In this document: one piece after another, positions 43,453-52,286 of the stretch
Numbering within the stretch: the stretch's first letter is position 1
Layout: each line of letters opens with the position of its first letter
Origin: an uncultured Gemmatimonadota bacterium
GTDB lineage: Bacteria > Gemmatimonadota > Gemmatimonadetes > Palauibacterales > Palauibacteraceae
Assembly (NCBI GenBank): GCA_913043255.1
Contig: CAJWLK010000002.1
Span: 124,001 to 188,000, forward strand
Length of the DNA: 64,000 nt
Direction: 5' to 3'
Notes under the pieces: model-generated
Told to the model about the DNA's origin: nothing
The model's database searches: none
Seen by the model: only the letters and a program-made list of their open reading frames with translations
Position numbers and translations under genes: made by a program

Positions 43453-44685
43453 TTACGGGCGAGACGAGGATATTTTTCTCCTGTGGTGGACAATCGCAGA
43501 CCATAAGAAGACTAGGGTTGCCAACAATGCGATGGATGAAATGGCCAAACGCAGGCCAGACCCCGTAACTCGTTTACCCGGCTCCTCAAGCAGAGCATCG
43601 AAAATCGTGGGTGGATCATATAGCACACCGCCTTTGACTACTCGTGATACAGTTTGCGTGTTAGCGATATCCAGACGTGGATCTCCCTCAAGAATCAGAA
43701 AATCGCCCAACTTTCCCACTTGGATTGTGCCACGCGATCCACTGATACCCAACGCTTCTGCCGCCTCTCGCGTACCCGCGTAAAGAGCTGCCTCCGGTGA
43801 AAGTCCTGCACTAACAAGCGCACGCATTTCCTCATGAATGTCGAGACCAGGAGTGAGCGCACCACGCGTTGCTGTCACCACAGAACCACCAGCCTCATGG
43901 AACTCACGGATAAACGTGCGAAACACTTCAAGTGCAGCAGTCATATCGCGAGCTTCCGCCTCTGTACGGTCAGGCATTCTGTCTTGGATAGCCTGAGTCA
44001 CCATCGGCAGCTGAAGTAACCGGTGTAACCCATGTGGCAACCTATATGGACGTGCCCACCGCTCTTTTTCCAAGAGACTGGGCGCCAACCATACTCCCGG
44101 CACCGCGGATAGACGGGCTGAATCAATCAAGTTAGCCACATCGGCCTTGAGCCAGGATCGCATCACCAAAACCATGGAGTCTCTAGCCGGCAACTTAAGC
44201 ACAGCGATTCCTCTATCCGTCGGACTTGTCGCTAACACAGATCTCTCAAAAACAGCAGTTCGTGGTTCCTCAAATGGTACAGTCCGGGGAACGGGAAGCC
44301 GATGATCATCTGTCGCGAGGATTGACGTGTCAGTCTCCAGCACTTCGGTCCCATCGGTTACTGAACCAGCCGTGGTCACGCCCAAGAGAAACCGCAGGTA
44401 GGCTTGACGTTCGTCACCAACCGTTTCTAAGGGGCCAATGTGAACATCGATGAGTCCGGGAATGACCCAAAATCCGGTGGCATCGAGAATGTCAGAACCA
44501 GGAGGCACCTCACACTCTGCAGCGGAGCCCACACACGTGATATGCTGCTCAACCACAATCACACGGGAGTCATTGATTGAACCCCCTGTCCCATCGATTA
44601 GAGTCGCTCCGCTCACGACTAAAGGCTTGTTTTCCACGCACCCACTGATAATCAGCACGAAAATCAAAACCGCTACTTTTCGCAT
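43453..44685 (-). CDS. Amidohydrolase-fold lipoprotein lacking metal ligands, with C-terminal membrane anchor
   Basis: From ATG 44685 (GGAG seven bases before it) the product is 410 residues with a lipobox I-S-G-C and the imidazolonepropionase-like amidohydrolase fold: S-G-A-T-L-I-D-G-T-G at the N-terminus, V-I-P-G-L-I-D-V-H, and a C-terminal V-G-K-L-G-D-F-L-I-L-E-G-D-P. The usual H-x-H is H-I-G, and the usual late G-T-D-A is A-T-R-G-A, so two metal/catalytic positions are absent. A transmembrane helix and basic tail end the protein (last 35 residues). It may be an inactive scaffold or a changed enzyme. Confidence 0.78.
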   Translation of the reverse strand: MRKVAVLIFVLIISGCVENKPLVVSGATLIDGTGGSINDSRVIVVEQHITCVGSAAECEVPPGSDILDATGFWVIPGLIDVHIGPLETVGDERQAYLRFLLGVTTAGSVTDGTEVLETDTSILATDDHRLPVPRTVPFEEPRTAVFERSVLATSPTDRGIAVLKLPARDSMVLVMRSWLKADVANLIDSARLSAVPGVWLAPSLLEKERWARPYRLPHGLHRLLQLPMVTQAIQDRMPDRTEAEARDMTAALEVFRTFIREFHEAGGSVVTATRGALTPGLDIHEEMRALVSAGLSPEAALYAGTREAAEALGISGSRGTIQVGKLGDFLILEGDPRLDIANTQTVSRVVKGGVLYDPPTIFDALLEEPGKRVTGSGLRLAISSIALLATLVFLWSAIVHHRRKISSSRP

Positions 44686-44803
44686 CAAGACACTCCATCT
44701 GGAATCTTGAGGTTAATCTTGGCATCAGAATCTCTAGCCAATATCAGCGCCCAGAGACTTTGATCCGTTGGGCTCGACTGGCCCATAGGATACCTTCTAA
44801 GAC

Positions 44804-45790
44804 ATGCTTAGGCTTCACCCCTACGAATATCACAGGCCAACAAGCCTGGATGATGCGCTCGCACTCCTTTCTAAATTCGGACAGGACGCGATGCCTATCG
44901 CGGGTGGTACTGACCTAGTGCCCAATATGAAACATGGCCTTTTTACCCCAGGGCACCTCGTCGGACTGGGGGCAATCGGTGAAATGCGGGGGATATCGGC
45001 AAGCTCTGATCACATCCGGATTGGCGCCTGCGAGTCGTTAGCCTCAGTCGCAAACAACCCGAAGATACGAACCACACTACCCAGCCTCGCTCAGGCTGCA
45101 GCGTTGATTTCAGGACCACAGCTCCGTCGTGTCGGTACAATCGGAGGGAACATTTGCCTGGATACACGCTGCACCTATTACAACCAGACGCGGTTTTGGC
45201 GAGAAGCACTGGGATATTGTCTCAAGAAAGATGGTGACGCCTGCCATGTCGTGAAGGGGGGCACAAGATGTGTCGCCGCACATTCGGCAGACACCCCGCC
45301 GGTTTTAAGTGTATTGGACGCAGTACTCGAAGTCATGGGAGACGGCGGCCAACGTGAGATCTCCATCAAACAATTCTTCACATCGGACGGAGTTTGGAAC
45401 CGGGCAATCGAACCCGGTGACCTGATTATAGCAATCCGCATACCCAAACCTACGCATGGGACGTACGTGGCCTTCCAGAAGCTCCGGTCACGTAACGCGA
45501 TTGATTTCCCACTGGCGAACTTGGCTGTACGCGTAGAGCATGATAAGAACGGGTGCATATCAAATATGCGGATCGTGGCTTCCGCGATGGGTGCCTACCC
45601 TCGCGAGATAGGTAAGCTTACTGAAACTGCTGTCGGCAGTAAGCTCAACAGCCATACCATCGACACCTTGGCGGAACAGGTCTTCCGGCAGTGTCGCCCG
45701 CTCGACAACATCACCGTCGACAAGGAGTGGCGACGCGCCATGTTACCCGTACTGTTACGCAGGGCGCTTACCGAAATCGCTGTGGCCTGA
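44804..45790 (+). CDS. FAD-binding subunit of a 4-hydroxybenzoyl-CoA-reductase/xanthine-dehydrogenase-type enzyme, orphan
   Basis: The 328-residue protein has the FAD-domain motifs of this family: P-I-A-G-G-T-D-L near residue 31 and G-T-I-G-G-N-I-C near 111. It then carries an inserted loop with C123-x15-C139-x7-C147-x8-C156, the spacing of the extra [4Fe-4S] cluster in the beta subunit of 4-hydroxybenzoyl-CoA reductase. The C-terminal CO-dehydrogenase-flavoprotein domain follows. The partner molybdopterin and [2Fe-2S] subunits are not adjacent: the flanking genes are an opposite-strand amidohydrolase and superoxide dismutase. Either partners are encoded elsewhere or the protein works alone. 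Confidence 0.88.
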   Translation: MLRLHPYEYHRPTSLDDALALLSKFGQDAMPIAGGTDLVPNMKHGLFTPGHLVGLGAIGEMRGISASSDHIRIGACESLASVANNPKIRTTLPSLAQAAALISGPQLRRVGTIGGNICLDTRCTYYNQTRFWREALGYCLKKDGDACHVVKGGTRCVAAHSADTPPVLSVLDAVLEVMGDGGQREISIKQFFTSDGVWNRAIEPGDLIIAIRIPKPTHGTYVAFQKLRSRNAIDFPLANLAVRVEHDKNGCISNMRIVASAMGAYPREIGKLTETAVGSKLNSHTIDTLAEQVFRQCRPLDNITVDKEWRRAMLPVLLRRALTEIAVA

Positions 45791-45961
45791 ACCCACAACA
45801 AACGTCAGTAGCATATCCCCCCAACATGCCAATTTGCTTATTTCCATTTGTGACGGCTGGTCCCCATCCTAGGTCTGTAGATAACTTGGCCATATAACTG
45901 AATATCAAGGACTGTTCGCAGCTTCTTCTAACTAAGGAGGCTGCCGAATCGAGGAGGCAGA

Positions 45962-46570
45962 ATGCATTCATTACCCGATCTTCCTTACGCCTTTGATGCG
46001 CTCGAGCCAACCATCGACGCTCGCACGATGGAGATCCACCATGGCAAGCATCATCAGGCGTATATCAACATGCTAAACGGTGCGCTCGAAGGGCACGATG
46101 ATCTCGCTGCCCTATCTGTTGAGGACCTGCTCCGCGGCATTAACGATGTTCCCGATGGGATCCGTGGGGCCGTCCAAAACCACGGAGGTGGGCACGCCAA
46201 TCATTCAATGTTTTGGACGTCGATGTCACCCAGCGGGGGAGGGGCACCTTCTGGAGATTTCGCTGCGGAAATCGACTCAACATTTGGTTCATTTGCTGAT
46301 TTTAAAGGCGACTTCCAACAGGCCGGCGCTACCCGGTTTGGCAGTGGGTGGGCCTGGCTAACAGTGAGTGGCGGCAGGCTGACGGTATACTCTACAGCGA
46401 ACCAAGACAGTCCCTATATGAGCGGTGATATTCCAATTCTCGGTGTCGATGTCTGGGAACACGCCTATTACTTGAACTATCAAAACCTCCGACCGGACTA
46501 CTTGGTCGCATGGTGGAATGTGGTTGACTGGGGTGTCGTAGCCGAGCGTTACGCGGATGCAACGAGCTGA
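45962..46570 (+). CDS. sodA: Iron/manganese superoxide dismutase
   Basis: The 202-residue enzyme dismutates superoxide in the cytoplasm. All four metal ligands are visible: His in H-H-G-K-H-H-Q-A-Y near 27, His in N-H-S-M-F-W near 81, Asp in D-V-W-E-H near 163 and His in the same motif at 167. The second sphere is G-G-G-H-A-N-H and W-A-W-L. A GAGGAGGCAG ribosome site precedes the ATG. Metal preference (Fe or Mn) cannot be fixed by eye. No operon partner is evident; the HAD gene starts 83 bases downstream. Confidence 0.96.
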   Translation: MHSLPDLPYAFDALEPTIDARTMEIHHGKHHQAYINMLNGALEGHDDLAALSVEDLLRGINDVPDGIRGAVQNHGGGHANHSMFWTSMSPSGGGAPSGDFAAEIDSTFGSFADFKGDFQQAGATRFGSGWAWLTVSGGRLTVYSTANQDSPYMSGDIPILGVDVWEHAYYLNYQNLRPDYLVAWWNVVDWGVVAERYADATS

Positions 46571-46653
46571 CACCTAAACTCGTGTACGAAACATTTCCAA
46601 TCCATACGTCCTAATCGAGAGAGAGGGGACTTGAAGGACCAAACTTTGCTGCC

Positions 46654-47307
46654 ATGGTGAAATTCAAGAGTCTCCGGACGATCCTCTTCGATCTCGATGG
46701 GACGCTGGTTGACTCCACAGACCTGATACTGGAGTCATGGCGTCATACCATGCGGATGCACCTCAACGAAGTGCCACCCGATGATGTTTGGCTTACGATG
46801 TTCGGCCAACCGCTTAGAGCACAATTCGGCCTATTTGCAGACACGGCCGAAGATGTACAGGCCATGATTGACACATATGTCGAACACAACCTCCGGGAAC
46901 ACGAGCGTCTGATTCGGTCATTTCCAGATGTGGTGGACACACTGGTCTCACTTAGGGCGAGTGGAGTCAGGCTCGGAATTGTCACAAGCAAGGCGATGCA
47001 AGGAACGATCTGCAGTCTAGCAGCTTGTAACCTTAAAGAGGGGTGGTTTGACGTGATTATAACTTCGGATGAACCAATCCCGCACAAGCCTGATCCGGCC
47101 CCTGTCAGGCTAGCACTTGAGCGTTTGCAAGTGCCCTCAACGGAAGCCGCTTACGTTGGGGACTCTATATGGGACATGCGATCTGGTAGAAAAGCTGGCG
47201 TCACAACAATGGCAGCACTGTGGGGGCCGTTTTCAGAAAAGGAACTCGCCGTCGAACAGCCGCACGTTATGCTCGACTCCATCACCGACTTACTTGCGGC
47301 CAACTAA
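46654..47307 (+). CDS. HAD-family phosphatase (phosphoglycolate phosphatase/PpaX-like)
   Basis: The 217-residue protein shows the four HAD motifs: F-D-L-D-G-T-L-V-D-S (nucleophile Asp and acid/base Asp) near residue 12, I-V-T-S-K-A (motif II) near 109, the K-P-D-P Lys (motif III) near 146, and G-D-S-I-W-D-M (motif IV) near 168. The helical cap between motifs I and II is the C1 type of phosphoglycolate/pyrophosphatase relatives. The substrate is one of the small phosphate esters or pyrophosphate. Start ATG 46654 has no strong site. Confidence 0.87.
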   Translation: MVKFKSLRTILFDLDGTLVDSTDLILESWRHTMRMHLNEVPPDDVWLTMFGQPLRAQFGLFADTAEDVQAMIDTYVEHNLREHERLIRSFPDVVDTLVSLRASGVRLGIVTSKAMQGTICSLAACNLKEGWFDVIITSDEPIPHKPDPAPVRLALERLQVPSTEAAYVGDSIWDMRSGRKAGVTTMAALWGPFSEKELAVEQPHVMLDSITDLLAAN

Positions 47308-47346
47308 CCGGCTCAACTCGTACGAGAACTGAACGATGAACTCACG

Positions 47347-48447
47347 ATGAGACGATGGGGTTTGGCAACGCCGATTGTACTGGGTACGATCTGTGCACTT
47401 CCGCTGCAAGCTCAGCGGGAGGAGGTTCCACCGATGTCGATCGAGGATTATGCGCCACGATCGACGTTAGTCGTTCCTGAAAACCCCGTAGATAGAGCCC
47501 GTTTCCCTTTCGTCGATGTTCATCTCCACTTGAATGCACTTATGCCACGGTCCCAGCTAGACCAGCTCATCCTGGACATGGACCAGCTAAATCTCACCGT
47601 CGGAGTCAATCTCAGCGGGGGAAGTGGAGACCGATTGGCCAACCAAGTACGCACATTTGAGGAAGCTTATCCAGGCCGCTTCGCGGTTTTCACCAACATC
47701 GACTTCTCCCAAATCGATGACCCGAATTTCGGAGCAATTGCTGCGGCACAAATTGAACGGGATGTGGAGGCAGGTGCCAAGGGCATCAAAATTTTCAAGA
47801 GTCTAGGTCTGTGGACTGCTGGCGCCTCGGGCCAACGAATCCAAGTTGACGATCCACGGCTTGAACCCATCTGGACGAAAGCGGGCCAGCTGGGGATTCC
47901 AGTCCTAATTCATTCTGCCGATCCCAAGGAGTTTTGGGCGGATATGGATGTAAACAACGAGCGGTGGCTTGAACTCAAGCTCCGTCCGCAACGAAAGCAG
48001 GAGGCGCCCCCGACCTGGGAACAAGTGATATCTGAACAGCTAAATATGTTTCGAAAGCACCCCGAAACGACTTTTATCGCGGCACATTTGGCATGGATGG
48101 GCAATGATCTCGGAAGATTGGCTCGGACACTCGATGAAATCCCAAACATGAACGTGGGACTTGGAGCGGTAATCTATGAACCGGGCCGCCAGCCAAGCTT
48201 CGCTCGTGAGTTTTTTATCAAGTACCAAGACCGAATCCTCATGGGAAAGGACTCGTGGGCTCCAGAGGAGTATCCAACCTACTTTAGAGTCCTAGAGTCC
48301 AACGATGAATATTTTCCCTATTACCGGAAGTACCATGCATTCTGGCGAATGTATGGCCTTGGTCTCCCTGACGAAGTGCTTCGCAAAGTTTACTACAAGA
48401 ATGCACTGCGGATCATCCCAGGTCTCGACACCTCTCGCTTTCCGTAA
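47347..48447 (+). CDS. Secreted amidohydrolase (amidohydrolase-2, decarboxylase-like TIM barrel)
   Basis: The 366-residue protein has a short signal peptide ending near L-Q-A-Q (residue 22). The mature domain contains F-V-D-V-H-L-H (H-x-H metal site) near residue 58, K-G-I-K-I-F-K, I-H-S-A-D-P (metal His), A-A-H-L-A-W (second His) and M-G-K-D-S-W (the position of the catalytic Asp) near 300. It belongs to the COG2159 group that includes ACMSD/resorcylate decarboxylase-like enzymes, but an exported form suggests hydrolysis of an external compound. It starts 40 bases after the HAD gene. Confidence 0.82.
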   Translation: MRRWGLATPIVLGTICALPLQAQREEVPPMSIEDYAPRSTLVVPENPVDRARFPFVDVHLHLNALMPRSQLDQLILDMDQLNLTVGVNLSGGSGDRLANQVRTFEEAYPGRFAVFTNIDFSQIDDPNFGAIAAAQIERDVEAGAKGIKIFKSLGLWTAGASGQRIQVDDPRLEPIWTKAGQLGIPVLIHSADPKEFWADMDVNNERWLELKLRPQRKQEAPPTWEQVISEQLNMFRKHPETTFIAAHLAWMGNDLGRLARTLDEIPNMNVGLGAVIYEPGRQPSFAREFFIKYQDRILMGKDSWAPEEYPTYFRVLESNDEYFPYYRKYHAFWRMYGLGLPDEVLRKVYYKNALRIIPGLDTSRFP

Positions 48448-48500
48448 AGCTCATACTTTCTGCAAAAGACGTTATATATCAGAAACAGTGACGAAAATTG

Positions 48501-49391
48501 ATGACCGATATGACGATTTCTGCTGAGTTTCCGTTCAAGAGTCAGTTCGTTGACGTTCACGGGGACACAATGCACTTCATCGAAGAAGGAGAAGGGGACC
48601 CAATCCTCTTTCTCCATGGGAACCCTACCTCCTCTTATTTGTGGCGAAACATCATACCTCACGTAAGTAATCTGGGGCGCGTAATCGCACCCGATCTAAT
48701 CGGGTTTGGCGAATCGGATAAGCCGGACATCGATTACAGATTCTTCGATCACGTCAAATACATTGATGGATTCATCGAGGCGCTCGAACTGCGTCATTTC
48801 ACGTTCGTTATTCACGACTGGGGATCAGCGCTGGGGTTCTATCACGCTATGCGGCACGAAGAGAACGTGAAAGGGATTGCTTTCATGGAAGCGATCCTCG
48901 CTCCGGTCGAAAGTTGGGATGACTTACACTCCGACGTCCAGACTATGTTCAAGGCGTTTCGGACTCCCGACAAAGGTCGTGAAATGATCATTGACGAAAA
49001 CTTCTTTGTTGAGAGAGTACTTCCAGGAGCCGTCGTACGTGATTTAACAGAAGAGGAGATGGATCATTACCGTAAACCTTTCATCGATCCGGCCAGCCGT
49101 GAACCTGTATGGCGCTGGCCCAATGAGATCCCGATTGAAGGGACTCCTGCGGATGTGGTGGAGGCGGCCACTCTCTACAACTCATGGCTCCAGCGCTCAC
49201 CGATCCCTAAGCTTCTCTTCCACGGCCGGCCAGGCACACTCATCCGACCGCCGCTGGTAGAATGGGCTCGCAGGAATTTGCCAAACCTCGATACCGTGGA
49301 CATCGGACATGCGATCCATTTTGTTCAAGAAGACGCACCCGAAACCATCGGCCAGGAACTCGCGAATTGGCTCCACCGGATAGGGAAATAA
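48501..49391 (+). CDS. dhaA: Haloalkane dehalogenase (HLD-II type alpha/beta hydrolase)
   Basis: From ATG 48501 the protein is 296 residues. The haloalkane dehalogenase pentad is readable: H-G-N41-P-T-S-S-Y-L-W-R-N (halide-stabilising Asn), nucleophile D106 with W107 in I-H-D-W-G-S, catalytic acid E130 in F-M-E-A-I, and base H273 in I-H-F-V-Q-E-D. The Glu after strand 6 and the order of residues are those of subfamily II, as in DhaA/DmbA. These enzymes hydrolyse carbon-halogen bonds of haloalkanes to alcohols without cofactors. ATG 48510 is an alternative start. No dehalogenation pathway gene adjoins it. Confidence 0.92.
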   Translation: MTDMTISAEFPFKSQFVDVHGDTMHFIEEGEGDPILFLHGNPTSSYLWRNIIPHVSNLGRVIAPDLIGFGESDKPDIDYRFFDHVKYIDGFIEALELRHFTFVIHDWGSALGFYHAMRHEENVKGIAFMEAILAPVESWDDLHSDVQTMFKAFRTPDKGREMIIDENFFVERVLPGAVVRDLTEEEMDHYRKPFIDPASREPVWRWPNEIPIEGTPADVVEAATLYNSWLQRSPIPKLLFHGRPGTLIRPPLVEWARRNLPNLDTVDIGHAIHFVQEDAPETIGQELANWLHRIGK

Positions 49392-49431
49392 GGGGCGCGT
49401 CCCCCCTACATCAGGACCACATAAGACCGCC

Positions 49432-49968
49432 TTAACGCGACCACGGTGGGACTATGCCATTCATCCGAGCATACGCCACAGATTGGCCAACATGCTCATT
49501 CATATGTGATATGAGTTGCAGGAGAACCGTCCAACCCGATACCTGCTGACCATAAAGATTGGTTTTGTCCGACAGGGCCACCTCCGTCATCGCAGCCACT
49601 TTCGCTTTGACGTGACTAACAGAGAGTTCGAAGATCTCCCGAACTTCATCCTTGTCCGTCATTTCTTCCAGTCCCATGTATTCCAATCCCCCCGGGGGGG
49701 AAATTCCCAAATTCTGATCGAGATACATGAAGTTGTAGCGCGCCAAGTGGGCATATACTTGTGCTACTGTCATTAGACCTTCCCCTGGCGCCCACGTGTA
49801 TTTTTCCTCGGGCATGACCCTAGCCAGTTCAGTGATTTTGTGGCTCGACTGTTCGAAGTGACCCAGAAATGCATCTCGGTAATCGGTTGGAGAGTTCTGC
49901 CCAAAAACTGGCGAAGTGATCAGAATTCCAACCAAAGCGAATCCACTTATCAGGTGTGCTCTTCGCAT
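49432..49968 (-). CDS. Secreted DinB-like four-helix-bundle protein
   Basis: From ATG 49968 the product is 178 residues with a signal peptide (cleavage near V-F-G-Q). The mature domain has the DinB/YfiT pattern: F-L-G-H-F-E-Q-S (helix 1), W-A-P-G-E-G near 60, a V-A-Q-V-Y-A-H-L-A-R-Y-N metal-type His in helix 2, and L-I-S-H-M-N-E-H-V-G-Q near 155 providing the H-x3-H pair. The family binds metals and includes thiol transferases; cytoplasmic ones use bacillithiol or mycothiol, but this one is exported and its role is unknown. Confidence 0.82.
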   Translation of the reverse strand: MRRAHLISGFALVGILITSPVFGQNSPTDYRDAFLGHFEQSSHKITELARVMPEEKYTWAPGEGLMTVAQVYAHLARYNFMYLDQNLGISPPGGLEYMGLEEMTDKDEVREIFELSVSHVKAKVAAMTEVALSDKTNLYGQQVSGWTVLLQLISHMNEHVGQSVAYARMNGIVPPWSR

Positions 49969-49994
49969 ACTATGCCTCACTCTTTTTTATCAAA

Positions 49995-50492
49995 TTAGAT
50001 GCCATCCACCAGTGCTCGGATTTGTCGCACAACGTCGCGACTCAGTTCATTAGGGATGGGGATGGTCAGATTATACTGAGCCACCTTCCATTCGCCGTTC
50101 TCTTTCAGTAATACACCACTTCCCCGAGTTTCACCTAGTCCTTCATTCTCTAGTCGTTCGTCGAACCAAGCGGTCTTAGCGCCTGACGCAATGTATACGT
50201 GACGTTCAAGCACCTCGTAAGTCCAGCCCGTCCCTGTCTCAAAGCGTGTTTTGGTATATCCCATGAACTCGGCCCGCGTCCATCGTTCTGTCGCATCGGT
50301 TCCAAGAAAAATCGCTTCGCGCGCGTACAGTTCAAAATACCGATCAAAGTTAGCCTGCGAGGCAGCTGTATGGAGTGCATCGAGCACCTCGGACACCTGT
50401 TGCTCCTCATTAGCCTCTTGCCCTTTGGCTTCTGGTAGGACCACAAGAGTCAATAAAAAAACCGCTCTCAAAACGCGGGTCGCATTCAACAT
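49995..50492 (-). CDS. Secreted SnoaL/NTF2-like (DUF4440-type) protein
   Basis: The start at ATG 50492 has AAAGGGA upstream. The 165-residue product has a signal peptide to about residue 24. The rest is a cone-shaped NTF2-like domain: V-L-D-A-L-H-T-A-A-S-Q-A-N-F-D-R-Y-F helix, A-I-F-L-G-T-D-A-T-E-R-W, and a C-terminal G-S-G-V-L-L-K-E-N-G-E-W-K-V strand. Such proteins are ligand-binding or hydrolytic and often act in stress or ketosteroid-type chemistry; no function can be assigned. It lies 26 bases before the DinB-like gene on the same strand. Confidence 0.78.
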   Translation of the reverse strand: MLNATRVLRAVFLLTLVVLPEAKGQEANEEQQVSEVLDALHTAASQANFDRYFELYAREAIFLGTDATERWTRAEFMGYTKTRFETGTGWTYEVLERHVYIASGAKTAWFDERLENEGLGETRGSGVLLKENGEWKVAQYNLTIPIPNELSRDVVRQIRALVDGI

Positions 50493-50654
50493 AGATTGTC
50501 CCTTTCTTTCAAGAATCGGTCTCAGCACTCACCGAACCGAAAGTTGAAATTCAACTACTATCTGTATTATCACTCTAACTTGGTGATCCGTCATCAGGTA
50601 AACCCGTGCGTACAGAGGCTGGGGACATCACTTTTGGGTCGGGAGGCTCGAGAT

Positions 50655-51920
50655 ATGAACCAAGCGATGGTTATCGCAACAGTACTATCGACAATTTTTC
50701 TTGCGTGTTCGGGTGAGGCAACGGTTAGCAACTTCGGATCACCAGAAGGTGGCCTCATCGTTCTCCGAGCAGATCGAATTCTCGATGGCACTGGCCAAAT
50801 GTGGACCGACCAGGAAATCGTCGTGCGAGACGGTCGAATCGATAACATCACCGAGGTTGGCCAAACGGTTGGCGGCACCGTATACGAACTCACCGGCACA
50901 ACACTGTTACCTGGCCTCATCGATACACATGTCCACCTTGGGTGGCATTTTGACCGTGACACAGAGCGCCTACACAGCGCCGAATCTACTGATGGGGCAG
51001 AAGACCAAGCATTGTATGCTGCGGAGAACGCATGGCAAATGTTAATGAGCGGTGTGACGACCGTGCAGAGTCTGGGTGGATGGGAGGACTTGCCGCTCAG
51101 AGAGGCTGTCGCGAAAGGATCACTTCCCGGACCACGCATTATCACTTCACTCAGTTCTATAACGGAAGCGTCAGGTGATCCTGCCCAAATTCGAGTGCGT
51201 ATCGATGAACTAGCGGAAGCGGGAGCGGACGTCATCAAGATCTTCGCATCAGCCAGCATCCGAGTCGGTGGGCTGCCTACCCTTAGTCAGGAACAACTCA
51301 ACGCCGCCTGCGAACAAGCCAAATCTCACAAGCTCAGGGCGGTTGTACACGCTCATGGCCCAGAGAGTGCTCGACGTGCCGCGAACGCCGGTTGCTCCCA
51401 AATCGAACACGGAGCATTACTCGACCACGAAACTCTTGAGATCCTGTCTGCGCATGGGCTGTACTTCGATCCGCATATTCATCTGATCTTCGAGAACTAT
51501 TTTCAGAACCAAGCACGTTATATCGGGATTGGCAACTACACCGAGCAGGGATTTCAACAGATGCGCGATGCGGTCCCTACAGCTCTTGCTGCATTCCGAA
51601 CGGCACTCACTGTAGAAGGCCTAAACATTGTATTTGGAACAGATGCGGTAGCTGGAGCACATGGGAAAAATTGGACAGAGCTCGCCTATCGCGTCCAAGA
51701 AGGGGGACAGGAACCAATGGCGGCGATCATCTCTGCAACAAGCCTCGCAGCCGAGTCTTTGGGGTTGGAGAGTGAAGTGGGGACGGTTGCAGTGGGCTTG
51801 GCAGGCGACCTGATCGCGGTGACGGGTGATCCTTCTAAAGACATCGAAGCTCTCGAACACGTTTCCTTCGTTATGAGGAACGGAAACGTATACAAGCACG
51901 AACCTCCATCAGAGCGATAG
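50655..51920 (+). CDS. Amidohydrolase lipoprotein (imidazolonepropionase/prolidase-like)
   Basis: The start is ATG 50655 (GGGAGG upstream); a frame open back to 50496 overlaps the divergent gene's 5' end. The 421-residue product has a lipobox L-A-C (Cys about 17) and a full binuclear amidohydrolase site: I-D-T-H-V-H, V-I-K-I-F (carboxylated Lys), V-V-H-A-H, Q-I-E-H-G, and F-G-T-D-A. It therefore looks active, unlike the relative at 43453-44685. The imidazolonepropionase/Xaa-Pro-dipeptidase-like subgroup hydrolyses cyclic amides and dipeptides. It begins the rightward cassette leading to symporter and hydantoinase genes. Confidence 0.87.
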   Translation: MNQAMVIATVLSTIFLACSGEATVSNFGSPEGGLIVLRADRILDGTGQMWTDQEIVVRDGRIDNITEVGQTVGGTVYELTGTTLLPGLIDTHVHLGWHFDRDTERLHSAESTDGAEDQALYAAENAWQMLMSGVTTVQSLGGWEDLPLREAVAKGSLPGPRIITSLSSITEASGDPAQIRVRIDELAEAGADVIKIFASASIRVGGLPTLSQEQLNAACEQAKSHKLRAVVHAHGPESARRAANAGCSQIEHGALLDHETLEILSAHGLYFDPHIHLIFENYFQNQARYIGIGNYTEQGFQQMRDAVPTALAAFRTALTVEGLNIVFGTDAVAGAHGKNWTELAYRVQEGGQEPMAAIISATSLAAESLGLESEVGTVAVGLAGDLIAVTGDPSKDIEALEHVSFVMRNGNVYKHEPPSER

Positions 51921-51972
51921 GAATTCGACCCCTCTCGCGTATTTGAACTCAGTACGAGTAGCTTGGCCGGCC

Positions 51973-52197
51973 ATGCGACGATTTCAATCACACTATATAC
52001 CACGCACGCGGAATGGACGGCTCGCAGTCGCGAGCTTTGTTTTCCTTTTCGTATTCACTCAACCCCCACTCGTGTTTTGGATTGGAAACCGAGTAGAACC
52101 ATGGATCGGTGGAGTTCCGTTTCTATACGCATATCTTCTCGCGTTCTATTGGCTCCTAATCGGCGTGCTCCTATGGGCACGTAAACACAGACTATGA
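51973..52197 (+). CDS. DUF3311-type small membrane subunit paired with a sodium symporter
   Basis: The protein is 74 residues from ATG 51973 (84 if TTG 51943 is used). It has two transmembrane helices separated by a short polar loop with a W-I-G-G-V-P-F motif, and a basic tail. This is the layout of DUF3311 proteins found directly before SSS-family symporter genes. No strong ribosome site is visible for either start. It probably forms a two-part transporter with the next gene. Confidence 0.75.
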   Translation: MRRFQSHYIPRTRNGRLAVASFVFLFVFTQPPLVFWIGNRVEPWIGGVPFLYAYLLAFYWLLIGVLLWARKHRL

Positions 52198-52286
52198 TTG
52201 GATCACAAGGGATACCTGAGGCGTCTACCCACTTCCCCACCTTAAACCTGGGCCAAGCGTTCACCTCAAAAGGGAGAGGTTGACCG

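Noticed and set aside
50594-51259. Long minus-strand frame of 221 codons
   Set aside because: It is antisense to the amidohydrolase lipoprotein gene at 50655, has low-complexity Ser/Arg/Pro-rich composition and no family features.
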